Assembly (NCBI GenBank): GCA_041605955.1
Contig: JBFIXI010000116.1
Coordinates: 1-7,726 of the forward strand
Origin: JAHEJX01 sp041605955
GTDB lineage: Bacteria > Actinomycetota > Acidimicrobiia > Spongiisociales > UBA5794
Direction: 5' to 3'
DNA: 7,726 bases
Part shown: positions 1-5,838 of the stretch, one piece after another
Position numbering within the stretch: the stretch's first letter is position 1
Layout of the letters: the number at the start of each line of letters is the position of its first letter
The notes under the pieces: model-generated
Database searches by the model: none
What the model was told of the DNA's origin: nothing
Seen by the model: only the letters and a program-made list of their open reading frames with translations
Position numbers and translations under genes: made by a program

Positions 1-13
1 GGCGGCGGTACCC

Positions 14-32
14 CTCCCCCCTCCGGGGGGAG
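14..32. other. GC-rich hairpin upstream of pknB
   Basis: A perfect 8-bp inverted repeat, CTCCCCCC (14-21) and GGGGGGAG (25-32), encloses the loop TCC. No T tract follows on either side, so it is at best a weak terminator of an upstream gene or a structure in the pknB leader. Reading frames 1 and 2 are open through it from the left edge; frame 3 stops at 45-47 (TGA), 25 nt before the pknB start, so an upstream gene could end there. No frame gives a recognisable product in this short stretch. Confidence 0.3.
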
Positions 33-72
33 CCACGGAAACTCTGACGGGGCGGAGAACGTTCAATACTCC

Positions 73-2256
73 GTGGAATCAGTACCATCAGCGGCCGTGG
101 CCGAGCAACGACTCTTGTCTGGTCGCTACCGAATAACCGGGCATCTCGCCAGAGGGGGAATGGCGGACGTCTTCGAGGCAGAGGACGAACTCCTTGGGCG
201 TCGAGTAGCCGTCAAGATCCTCCATCCGCGGTTCGCTTCGGACGAGGCCTTTGTGACGCGCTTCCGGCGTGAAGCTCAGCAGGCGGCCGGTCTCTCCCAT
301 CCCAACATCGTCTCGATATACGACTGGGGTGAGGACGGCGACACGTACTTCATCGTCATGGAGCTCATCGCGGGTCGCACGCTGCGCGACATCAGGCGCT
401 CGGAGGGGCCCCTGCTGGCCAGGCGGGCAGCCGAGATCGCGGCCGAGACGGCGGCGGCGCTGACCGTGGCTCACCAAGCGGGGGTGTACCACCGTGACGT
501 CAAGCCGGGCAACATCATGCTCGCCTCAGACGGGTCGGTGAAGGTCACCGACTTCGGCATCGCCCGGGCCCTCGACGACTCGGCTGAGCTGACGCGCACC
601 GGAGCGGTTATCGGCACCGCCACCTACTTCAGTCCCGAGCAGGCTCAGGGCCTACCGGCCGATGAGCGCTCCGATGTCTACTCCCTCGGCGTTGTGCTCT
701 ACGAGCTGCTCTGCGGCGTGGCCCCTTTCACCGGGGAGTCCCCCGTGGCGGTCGCATACCAGCACGTCTCCGAATATGCCGAGCCGCCGAGCGCCATCAA
801 CCCGGACGTTCCGGCCGAGCTCGAGGCCATCGTGGAAAAGGCGATGGAGAAGGACCCGGATATGCGCTACGCCTCGGCGGACGACATGCGCAAGGACCTC
901 CTGCTCTACCTGCGGGGGGAGACTCCGGTCGTGATGGCGGTGTCGGCCGCGGCCGGAGCCGCCCTTCCCGGCACGGCGCCCCCAGGCGCGCCGCCCGACG
1001 CGACGACCCGTCTCATGCCACTGCCGGCGGCAACGGTGCCGCCGGACGAGGCGCTGCGGTCGGTTGCCCAGCCGGCGCCGGAGCAGCGCAGCCAGACCGG
1101 TTACCTGGTCGCCATATTCGGGCTCCTCCTGGCGTTGGCACTCGGCGTCTTCTTCCTCACCCGACTGCTTTCTTCGACCCCCGACGAGATCGCCGCCGTG
1201 ACGATTCCCGACCTGACGCTGCTGGCCCGCGAGGATGCCTTCGAGAGGCTGCAGGGGCTCGACCTCAAGGTCCGCGAGCGCCTCCAGGTGAGCGACACGG
1301 TCCCGGAAGGTTTCGTCATCGGCACCGACCCGCCGGCGGGACAAACCGCCGGCCCATCCACGTTCGTGACCGTGATCGTCTCCAGTGGGCCTCAGGAGTT
1401 CGCCGTCCCCAACCTGCTGGACTCGACCGAGGAGGCGGCCATCGCGCTGATCGTGGCCGGCCAGTTCGAGGTCGGCACCATCACCTACCGTGACTCCGAC
1501 ACCGTGCCGGCGGGCTACGTGATCAGCCAATCCCCCCGCCCGGGAACCAATGCGCCGCCGGGGACGCAGGTCGATATCGAGGTGTCGAAGGGACCCTTCG
1601 CCCTCACCGTGCCGGATGTCCTCCTGCTGTCTGAGGGCAGCGCGCTGATGACGCTGACCGAGGCCGGTATCGACGACGTGACCGTGGAGCGGGAGTTCTC
1701 GGCCGAGGTTCTGGAGGGATTCGTCATCCGAACGTCTCCTGAGCCGGGTCGGTTGATCGCTCGCGACGACACACTGATCCTGGTTGTCTCGCTGGGCCCG
1801 GAACCGTTCGAGCTGCCCGACTTCGTCGGGATGTCCGTAGCCGACGCCCAGCGGGCCGCGCTGAACCTCGGTCTCATCTTCGTGCTGGAAGACGATTCGG
1901 AGCCGGTCACCTTCGAGTCGGGTTTGGCCGGGCTGGTGGCAGCCCAGCGCCCTCGCAGCGGCACCGAAGTGGTCGTCGGCGACGAGGTGCGAGTCCGCCT
2001 CGGCAGTCTCATCCAGCGCGAAGTGCCGGATCTCGTTGGCATGACGGTGGAAGACGCCACCGAGATGTTGGCCGGGATCGGGCTCGAGCTCGAAGTCGTA
2101 GGCGAGACACCGGTGAGTGAAGAGGACGAGCTGGAAGGATTGATCGCCACCCAGTTGCCGGAGGCGGGGACACTCGTGGACGACGGCTCGAAGGTCGAGG
2201 TGACCATCGGGGTGCTGATTCCTCCGCCGACCGAACCGCCCGGCAACGGTGGCTGA
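73..2256 (+). CDS. pknB: PASTA-domain Ser/Thr protein kinase (PknB/StkP family)
   Basis: A 727-aa membrane kinase that phosphorylates division and wall-synthesis proteins and senses peptidoglycan fragments or lipid II through extracellular PASTA repeats (family knowledge). The kinase domain covers about residues 19-283: Gly-rich loop GGMADVF (28-34), catalytic Lys48 in VAVKIL, Glu67 of helix C, HRDVKPGN (140-147), DFG (160-162), and activation-loop Thr174/Thr176 in LTRTGAVIGTATY, which align with the autophosphorylated pair of mycobacterial PknB. A Pro/Ala-rich juxtamembrane linker (about 284-340) leads to one membrane helix (about 344-363). Five PASTA repeats follow, at about 376-440, 441-508, 509-576, 577-645 and 646-714, then a Pro/Gly tail. 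The start is GTG 73 with GGAG at 54-57 (15 nt away, rather long). GTG 97 is an alternative, and the frame stays open to the left edge, so the exact N terminus is uncertain. Family assignment is very secure. Confidence 0.97.
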   Translation: MESVPSAAVAEQRLLSGRYRITGHLARGGMADVFEAEDELLGRRVAVKILHPRFASDEAFVTRFRREAQQAAGLSHPNIVSIYDWGEDGDTYFIVMELIAGRTLRDIRRSEGPLLARRAAEIAAETAAALTVAHQAGVYHRDVKPGNIMLASDGSVKVTDFGIARALDDSAELTRTGAVIGTATYFSPEQAQGLPADERSDVYSLGVVLYELLCGVAPFTGESPVAVAYQHVSEYAEPPSAINPDVPAELEAIVEKAMEKDPDMRYASADDMRKDLLLYLRGETPVVMAVSAAAGAALPGTAPPGAPPDATTRLMPLPAATVPPDEALRSVAQPAPEQRSQTGYLVAIFGLLLALALGVFFLTRLLSSTPDEIAAVTIPDLTLLAREDAFERLQGLDLKVRERLQVSDTVPEGFVIGTDPPAGQTAGPSTFVTVIVSSGPQEFAVPNLLDSTEEAAIALIVAGQFEVGTITYRDSDTVPAGYVISQSPRPGTNAPPGTQVDIEVSKGPFALTVPDVLLLSEGSALMTLTEAGIDDVTVEREFSAEVLEGFVIRTSPEPGRLIARDDTLILVVSLGPEPFELPDFVGMSVADAQRAALNLGLIFVLEDDSEPVTFESGLAGLVAAQRPRSGTEVVVGDEVRVRLGSLIQREVPDLVGMTVEDATEMLAGIGLELEVVGETPVSEEDELEGLIATQLPEAGTLVDDGSKVEVTIGVLIPPPTEPPGNGG

Positions 2257-2258
2257 CC

Positions 2259-2277
2259 CGGGCCCGTAGCGGGCTCG
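2259..2277 (+). terminator. Hairpin just after the pknB stop
   Basis: The arms CGGGCCCG (2259-2266) and CGGGCTCG (2270-2277) pair over 8 positions, including one G-T wobble, around the loop TAG. The hairpin starts 3 nt after the pknB stop codon. There is no T tract, so it may be a weak or factor-assisted terminator, or only an RNA-stabilising 3' structure. It separates pknB from the sortase operon. Confidence 0.4.
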
Positions 2278-2324
2278 CCAGGTGCTACGCCGGCGTGGAG
2301 AAGCTCAAGCAGCGCTCATTGCAG

Positions 2325-2398
2325 TACGTTGTTACGTTGTACGACGCACCAGGTTCGAACTTTCCCGTTGCGTAGGTACGTATCCGTACTATCGATAG
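2325..2398 (+). promoter_or_regulatory. Probable srtE operon promoter/operator region
   Basis: The gap before srtE is richer in A/T than its surroundings and holds several symmetric elements: a tandem direct repeat TACGTTGT (2325-2332 and 2333-2340), an inverted repeat GTACG/CGTAC (2376-2380/2385-2389), and a perfect palindrome CTATCGATAG (2389-2398). The hexamer TACTAT (2387-2392) resembles a -10 box and would give a very short leader; no convincing -35 lies 16-19 nt upstream. A weak AGG (2397-2399) sits 5 nt before the ATG. A promoter here is inferred from the gap and the elements; the regulator is unknown. Confidence 0.4.
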
Positions 2399-2404
2399 GC
2401 GTTG

Positions 2405-3187
2405 ATGACACAGGTTGCAGAACCAACCGCGGCGGCTGCCGAGGAACCGCCGCAGCTGCCGCCTCCCTCGAGGGGCTATCGACTGCTGCGTGCCGCCGGG
2501 TGGACTTTGGTGTGGCTGGGCGGGCTCACCCTCGGTTTCGTCGCCCATCAGCTGTGGATCACGAGCTGGTTCGCCAAAGCCAACCAAGCCGAGCTGGCGG
2601 TTGAGCTGGAGCAGCGCTTCGCCGCCGTCGAGATCGTCGAAGTGCCATATGAGCCGCCGGAGGTTCCCGGAGAAACGGTTCCCCCCGCCCCTTCGATCGC
2701 GCAAGGCGCCACGGAAGCGCCGCGCTTCTTGAAGGCGGAGTCGGCTCCGGAGGAGGGCTCCGCCTTCGCCGAGATCCGGATCCCGTCGCTGGAGAGCCTG
2801 CGGGAGGGGTGGACGGTCGTGGAAGGAGTCTCCCTGTCGATCCTCAAGAACGGCGCCGGCCACATGCCGTGGACCCCCCTGCCCGGCCAGCCCGGCAACA
2901 GCGTCATCTCCGGGCACCGCACCACATATGGCCAGCCCTTTCACGATCTCGACCTGCTGGAGCCGGGCGACACCATCGAGGTGGAAACCGCCCTCGGCGT
3001 CCACGTCTACAGCGTTAAAGAGGTCATCGTCGTCAAGCCGCACGATGTGTGGGTGACCCATCCCCGACCCGGCGCCTGGCTGACACTGACCACTTGTAAT
3101 CCCAAATTCTCGGCTCGAGAGCGGCTGGTCGTCGCCGCCGAGCTGGTGGCCGGGCCCAACGCCTCGGTCATCCTGGGTCGCGCCTGA
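2405..3187 (+). CDS. srtE: Class E sortase
   Basis: A 260-aa membrane-anchored transpeptidase that cleaves sorting signals of exported proteins (class E enzymes prefer LAXTG-type motifs, from family knowledge) and joins them to peptidoglycan precursors. A short Pro/Ala-rich cytoplasmic N terminus is followed by one membrane helix at about 31-50, a 50-60 residue stalk, and the sortase barrel from about residue 115. Catalytic residues can be seen: His171 in SGHRTT, Cys231 in TLTTCNP, and Arg240 just before the LVV strand (ARERLVV). The segment QPFHDLDLLEPGD after the histidine is typical of the family. ATG 2405 is preferred over the TTG immediately before it. The stop overlaps the next start (TGATG), so translation is probably coupled. 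Sortase near pknB, trpG and crgA is a known actinobacterial arrangement. No sorting-signal substrate lies in this window. Confidence 0.92.
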   Translation: MTQVAEPTAAAAEEPPQLPPPSRGYRLLRAAGWTLVWLGGLTLGFVAHQLWITSWFAKANQAELAVELEQRFAAVEIVEVPYEPPEVPGETVPPAPSIAQGATEAPRFLKAESAPEEGSAFAEIRIPSLESLREGWTVVEGVSLSILKNGAGHMPWTPLPGQPGNSVISGHRTTYGQPFHDLDLLEPGDTIEVETALGVHVYSVKEVIVVKPHDVWVTHPRPGAWLTLTTCNPKFSARERLVVAAELVAGPNASVILGRA

Positions 3188-3345
3188 TGGAGATCGCGAA
3201 GCGGATCTACGGCTACCTTCCGGGCTCGACCCCGATCAAAGTCGCCACCTCTATTGTGCTGATCGCCATGGCGCTCGTCGCTCTGCACTTCTTCTACGAG
3301 TGGGTGGGGAGCACATTCCTCGATACAGGCGGGACAGTCGGATGA
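3187..3345 (+). CDS. 52-aa single-pass membrane protein, function unknown
   Basis: A short ORF starts with the ATG inside TGATG at the sortase stop and ends at a TGA (3343-3345) that overlaps the trpG ATG (ATGA). Stop-start overlaps at both ends argue strongly for a real, translationally coupled gene. The predicted product begins MEIAKRIYGYLPGSTPIKVA, with a basic and aromatic N terminus. It continues with one hydrophobic helix (about residues 19-37, ending in HFFYEW) and a short polar tail ending GGTVG. The charge pattern suggests the N terminus is cytoplasmic. I do not recognise a family. From its position it could help the sortase or a division complex, but nothing in the sequence shows that. 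It is easily missed because of its length. Confidence 0.75.
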   Translation: MEIAKRIYGYLPGSTPIKVATSIVLIAMALVALHFFYEWVGSTFLDTGGTVG

Positions 3346-3899
3346 AGATTCTCGTAGTGGACAACTACGACTCATTCACCTACAACCTGGTGCAATACCT
3401 AGGCGAGCTGGGAGCCGATCCGGTCGTGGTGCGCAACGACGCGCTGTCCCCGGCCGAGGCGGCACAGATGGGCTTCGAGCGTCTGGTCATCTCGCCCGGG
3501 CCGGGCCGGCCCGAGGACGCCGGGTTCTCGGTGGAGTATGTCCGCACCCTTGGCTCCGAGATCCCGACCCTGGGCGTGTGTCTCGGGCATCAAGCCATTG
3601 CAGTCGCCTACGGCGGCACCGTGGGCCGGGCGCCTGAGCCCCGCCACGGCAAGACCTCCGAGATCACCCACGACAACCGGGGGGTCTTTGCCGGCTTGTC
3701 GAACCCGTTCGTGGCCACTCGCTACCACTCGCTGGCGACGGTGGAGTTGCCGGCGGTGCTCGCGGCGGTGGCCCACAGCGAAGACGGTGTCGTCCAGGGG
3801 CTACGTCACCGCGAGCTCCCGGTGCACGGCGTGCAGTTCCATCCGGAGAGCGTCATGACAGTGGAGGGCATGGCGCTGCTCAAGAACTTCTTGACCTGA
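3342..3899 (+). CDS. trpG: Glutamine amidotransferase subunit of anthranilate/ADC synthase (TrpG/PabA)
   Basis: A 185-aa class I glutaminase that releases ammonia from glutamine and passes it to a chorismate-using partner, TrpE (anthranilate, tryptophan pathway) or PabB (aminodeoxychorismate, folate pathway). Many bacteria use one amphibolic protein for both. Visible motifs: N-terminal DNYDSFTYNLVQYLGELG, oxyanion region SPGPGRPEDAG (51-61), nucleophile Cys80 in GVCLGHQ, and the His167-Glu169 pair in HPES (167-170). Length is normal for the family. ATG 3342 is chosen because the protein then begins MKILVVDNYDSF and the start overlaps the preceding stop; a GTG 42 nt upstream in the same frame would add a non-conserved extension inside the small ORF. 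No trpE or pabB lies in the window, so the partner is unlinked. Retention of trpG beside pknB and crgA is known in mycobacteria and streptomycetes. Confidence 0.95.
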   Translation: MKILVVDNYDSFTYNLVQYLGELGADPVVVRNDALSPAEAAQMGFERLVISPGPGRPEDAGFSVEYVRTLGSEIPTLGVCLGHQAIAVAYGGTVGRAPEPRHGKTSEITHDNRGVFAGLSNPFVATRYHSLATVELPAVLAAVAHSEDGVVQGLRHRELPVHGVQFHPESVMTVEGMALLKNFLT

Positions 3900-3943
3900 G
3901 TCCGTGGCGGCGCCGGTGATCGCTCGCGCAGCCTCCCATGGCG

Positions 3944-3960
3944 CGGCCCACATTGGGCCG
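3944..3960 (+). terminator. Hairpin in the trpG-crgA gap
   Basis: CGGCCCA (3944-3950) and TGGGCCG (3954-3960) form a perfect 7-bp stem with loop CAT, 45 nt after the trpG stop. No T tract follows. It could end the srtE-trpG transcript before the separate crgA promoter, but this is weak evidence in GC-rich DNA. Confidence 0.35.
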
Positions 3961-4000
3961 GCCATACCGTCGATCAGCCGGCTGTGCCCGCAGAATCGGC

Positions 4001-4006
4001 TAACTT
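4001..4006 (+). promoter_or_regulatory. Candidate -10 box for leaderless crgA
   Basis: TAACTT fits the actinobacterial TANNNT pattern and lies 8 nt before the crgA ATG (4015). No Shine-Dalgarno is visible between them. A start site 7-9 nt downstream of the box would fall at or next to the ATG. No clear -35 is present. Confidence 0.4.
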
Positions 4007-4014
4007 CTCTTGCT

Positions 4015-4266
4015 ATGCCGGTATCCAAAGGCCGCAAGAAGGCCAAGCGGCGGCCGCCGCCGCCGCCGAAGCCCGACCCGCTCAAGGAGAAGGGGCCGTC
4101 TCCGACGTGGTACATCGCCACCATGTTCGGCCTGATGGGGGTGGGAACGCTGGTGATCCTCCTCAACTACATAGGGTTGATGCCCGGAGGCACCAACAAC
4201 ACGTGGCTCCTAGTCGGCCTCGGCGGGATTGCCGTCGGGTTCGGCATGACGCTCAACTTCCGATAG
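4015..4266 (+). CDS. crgA: Cell division protein CrgA
   Basis: An 83-aa membrane protein of the actinobacterial divisome. In mycobacteria CrgA interacts with FtsZ, FtsQ, FtsI and CwsA; in streptomycetes it restrains FtsZ-ring formation (family knowledge). The N terminus is very basic (KGRKKAKRRP, residues 5-14) and then Pro-rich, followed by GPSPTWY leading into membrane helix 1 (about 33-54), a short MPGGTNN loop, and helix 2 (about 64-81), ending LNFR. The basic head, GPSxxW motif, two helices and short basic C terminus are the CrgA layout; it is slightly shorter than the mycobacterial protein. ATG 4015 is preferred. A GTG at 3904 is in frame but would add 37 residues unlike CrgA and span the intergenic hairpin. 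It lies on the same strand as trpG, unlike M. tuberculosis, where crgA is transcribed in its own unit. Confidence 0.9.
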   Translation: MPVSKGRKKAKRRPPPPPKPDPLKEKGPSPTWYIATMFGLMGVGTLVILLNYIGLMPGGTNNTWLLVGLGGIAVGFGMTLNFR

Positions 4267-4325
4267 CGCCCGCCGGCCAGCCGGCTCTTACCCACTCGCC
4301 CGAAATCCCCGCCCGGCGCGGCGCC

Positions 4326-4331
4326 TACGAT
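4326..4331 (+). promoter_or_regulatory. Candidate -10 box for the WS/DGAT gene
   Basis: TACGAT matches the conserved TA..AT of the -10 hexamer and lies 8 nt before ATG 4340, the same spacing as at crgA. The GAGGA between them (4333-4337) is only 2 nt from the ATG, too close for a normal Shine-Dalgarno. A leaderless or nearly leaderless transcript is the simplest reading. No clear -35 is seen. Confidence 0.4.
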
Positions 4332-4339
4332 TGAGGACC

Positions 4340-5749
4340 ATGCAGCAGCTGAGCAGCTTCGACGCCGCGTTCCTCTACCTCGAGTCGCCGACGTCTCACA
4401 TGCATGTCGGCAGCCTGGCCATCTACGACCCGGCGACGAGCCCCGATGGGTGGAGCTTCGAGAAGGTGCGGCGGGTATATGCGGACCGTATCCACATCGT
4501 GCCGCAGTTCCGGCGCCGCCTGGTCGAGGTACCCCTCCAGCTGGATCATCCGTCGTGGGTGGACGATCCGGACTTCGATCTCGGCTGGCATGTGCGCCGC
4601 ATCGGGGTTCCCCCACCCGGCGGGCCGGCCGAGCTGGCCACCGTCACCTCCGAGCTGATCGCCACCAAGCTCGACCGGGACCGCCCCCTGTGGGAGGTCT
4701 GGGTCATCGAGGGCCTCGCCGATGGCACCGTTGCGGTCCTGTCGAAAGCCCACCACGCCGCCATCGACGGCGTGTCCGGCACCCAGATCGTGGCGGCGAT
4801 GCTCGACTGGAGCCCCGAGGTGGCCGCCGCGCCCCCGCCGGACGAGCAACCGCCCCCTTCCCCGGTGCCGGGCGATGCAGAAATGCTGGTCCGTGCCGCC
4901 GGATCGATGGCCCTCCAGCCGGTACGGGCGATCCGGGCGGCCCGGCGCGGTATCAGGGCGCTGCGCTCCCGCCGCGATATCATCCGCGCCGCCGGCCACG
5001 GCAGCTTGGCGGCGACCCTCCCCGGCGGCGCCCCGCGGGTGTCCTTCAGCCACGCGTTGACGCCGGAGCGGTCATTTGCCTTCCGTTCGTATCCACTTGC
5101 GGGTTTGTTGCAGGTCAAGGAGGCGTTGGGCGTGCACCTCAACGATCTCGTGCTGGCGGTGTGTGGCGCGGCATTGCGCCGCTACCTGGCACGTCGCCGG
5201 GAAGAGGTGGACCATTCGCTCGTGGCGATGGTCCCGATGTCGATCCGTGGAGCCGACCAACACGACGCCGCCGCCGAAGCCAATCAGCTGATGAACATGT
5301 TCATCAACCTCGGAACCAACGTGGCCGATCCGCTGACCCGGCTGGCATCCGTGATCGAGCAAACCGATACTGCCAAGGCGCAGTTGCGAGAAGGCGGCGA
5401 CGACCCAGTCCGGGCCATCAGCGATCTGGCGCCGGCCACGCTGACCGCCCACCTCTTCAAGTACATGGCATCCCACCGCATCGCCGACACCATGCTCCCC
5501 CTCTTCAACCTCACGATGTCCAACGTGCGCGGGCCGCGCTTCCCGCTGTATCTCGCCGGGGCCGAGATGATCGCCATGTACCCGATCGCGCCCATCTACG
5601 ACGGCAACGGCCTCAACATCACCGTGATGACCTATCGCGACCAGATGGACGTCGGCATCGTGACATGCCCGCAATTGACGACCGATGCAGACACCTTGCC
5701 GGACACCATCGCCGAAGCGATCGACGAATACACCGCATTGCTCGCGTAG
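4340..5749 (+). CDS. Wax ester synthase/acyl-CoA:diacylglycerol acyltransferase (WS/DGAT)
   Basis: A 469-aa enzyme that transfers an acyl group from acyl-CoA to a diacylglycerol or fatty alcohol, making triacylglycerol or wax ester storage lipid at the inner membrane and lipid droplets (family knowledge). The N-terminal SSFDAAFLYLESPTSHMHVG is typical. The active-site motif HHAAIDG (138-144, HHxxxDG) is intact, preceded by RPLWEVWVIEGL. NDLVLAVCGAALRRYL marks the second half. The C-terminal region contains MSNVRGP and GNGLNITVMTY, diagnostic of the WS/DGAT C domain. Length is normal. A TTG at 4331 is in frame, but ATG 4340 gives the usual N terminus. The gene lies 73 nt after crgA, apparently with its own promoter, and converges on the zinc-ribbon gene. 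TAG versus wax ester preference cannot be read from sequence; actinobacteria often carry several paralogues. Confidence 0.93.
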   Translation: MQQLSSFDAAFLYLESPTSHMHVGSLAIYDPATSPDGWSFEKVRRVYADRIHIVPQFRRRLVEVPLQLDHPSWVDDPDFDLGWHVRRIGVPPPGGPAELATVTSELIATKLDRDRPLWEVWVIEGLADGTVAVLSKAHHAAIDGVSGTQIVAAMLDWSPEVAAAPPPDEQPPPSPVPGDAEMLVRAAGSMALQPVRAIRAARRGIRALRSRRDIIRAAGHGSLAATLPGGAPRVSFSHALTPERSFAFRSYPLAGLLQVKEALGVHLNDLVLAVCGAALRRYLARRREEVDHSLVAMVPMSIRGADQHDAAAEANQLMNMFINLGTNVADPLTRLASVIEQTDTAKAQLREGGDDPVRAISDLAPATLTAHLFKYMASHRIADTMLPLFNLTMSNVRGPRFPLYLAGAEMIAMYPIAPIYDGNGLNITVMTYRDQMDVGIVTCPQLTTDADTLPDTIAEAIDEYTALLA

Positions 5750-5772
5750 CCCGGGGGCAGCCTTGCCGGGCT
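5748..5772 (+). terminator. Hairpin at the 3' end of the WS/DGAT gene
   Basis: AGCCCGG (5748-5754) and CCGGGCT (5766-5772) form a perfect 7-bp stem with an 11-nt loop. The left arm begins inside the stop codon. TTGCGAGTT follows, only mildly T-rich. This is the best intrinsic-terminator candidate for the acyltransferase transcript. Confidence 0.45.
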
Positions 5773-5778
5773 TGCGAG

Positions 5779-5838
5779 TTACACCTGTGTAGTTCCCCAC
5801 ATGGCTGTCCACAGCTGGGGATAACTACACCAGTGTGA
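5779..5838. repeat. Long imperfect inverted repeat with DnaA-box-like 9-mers
   Basis: The core arms GTGTAGTTCCCCA (5787-5799) and TGGGGATAACTACAC (5816-5830) pair over 13 positions with a 2-nt bulge. After a 2x2 internal loop, outer arms ACAC (5781-5784) and GTGT (5833-5836) extend the pairing. The spacer holds a second small hairpin, GCTG/CAGC (5804-5807/5812-5815). It fills the gap between the two convergent genes and ends at the zinc-ribbon stop codon, so it may be a bidirectional terminator. Three segments resemble DnaA boxes: TTCCCCACA (5793-5801, 7/9 to TTGTCCACA), CTGTCCACA (5805-5813, 8/9), and TTATCCCCA on the minus strand (5816-5824, 8/9 to TTATCCACA). The structure is visible directly; protein binding is inference. 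Confidence 0.6.

Noticed and set aside
652..1530. Minus-strand open frame of about 290 codons opposite pknB
   Set aside because: Antisense of the kinase; His/Arg/Gly-rich low-complexity translation typical of high-GC shadows.
2346..2366. GGTTCGAAC resembling a tRNA T-loop
   Set aside because: The flanking bases do not form a T-stem, and no acceptor, D or anticodon arm can be built around it.
3300..3341. Upstream GTG start for trpG
   Set aside because: It would add 14 residues before the conserved MKILVVDNYDSF and lie inside the small membrane ORF; the ATGA overlap at 3342 is a better start.
3904..4014. Upstream GTG start for crgA
   Set aside because: The added 37 residues do not resemble CrgA and the stretch contains a hairpin and a -10-like box.
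4272..4285. GCCGGC direct/inverted pair after crgA as a terminator
   Set aside because: The loop would be only 2-4 nt and no T tract follows; such GC palindromes are expected by chance at this base composition.
4450..5838. Long open + frame of about 460 codons overlapping the acyltransferase
   Set aside because: Arg/Pro/Gly-rich translation without any domain; it is an out-of-frame shadow of the WS/DGAT gene, whose motifs are all in the other frame.
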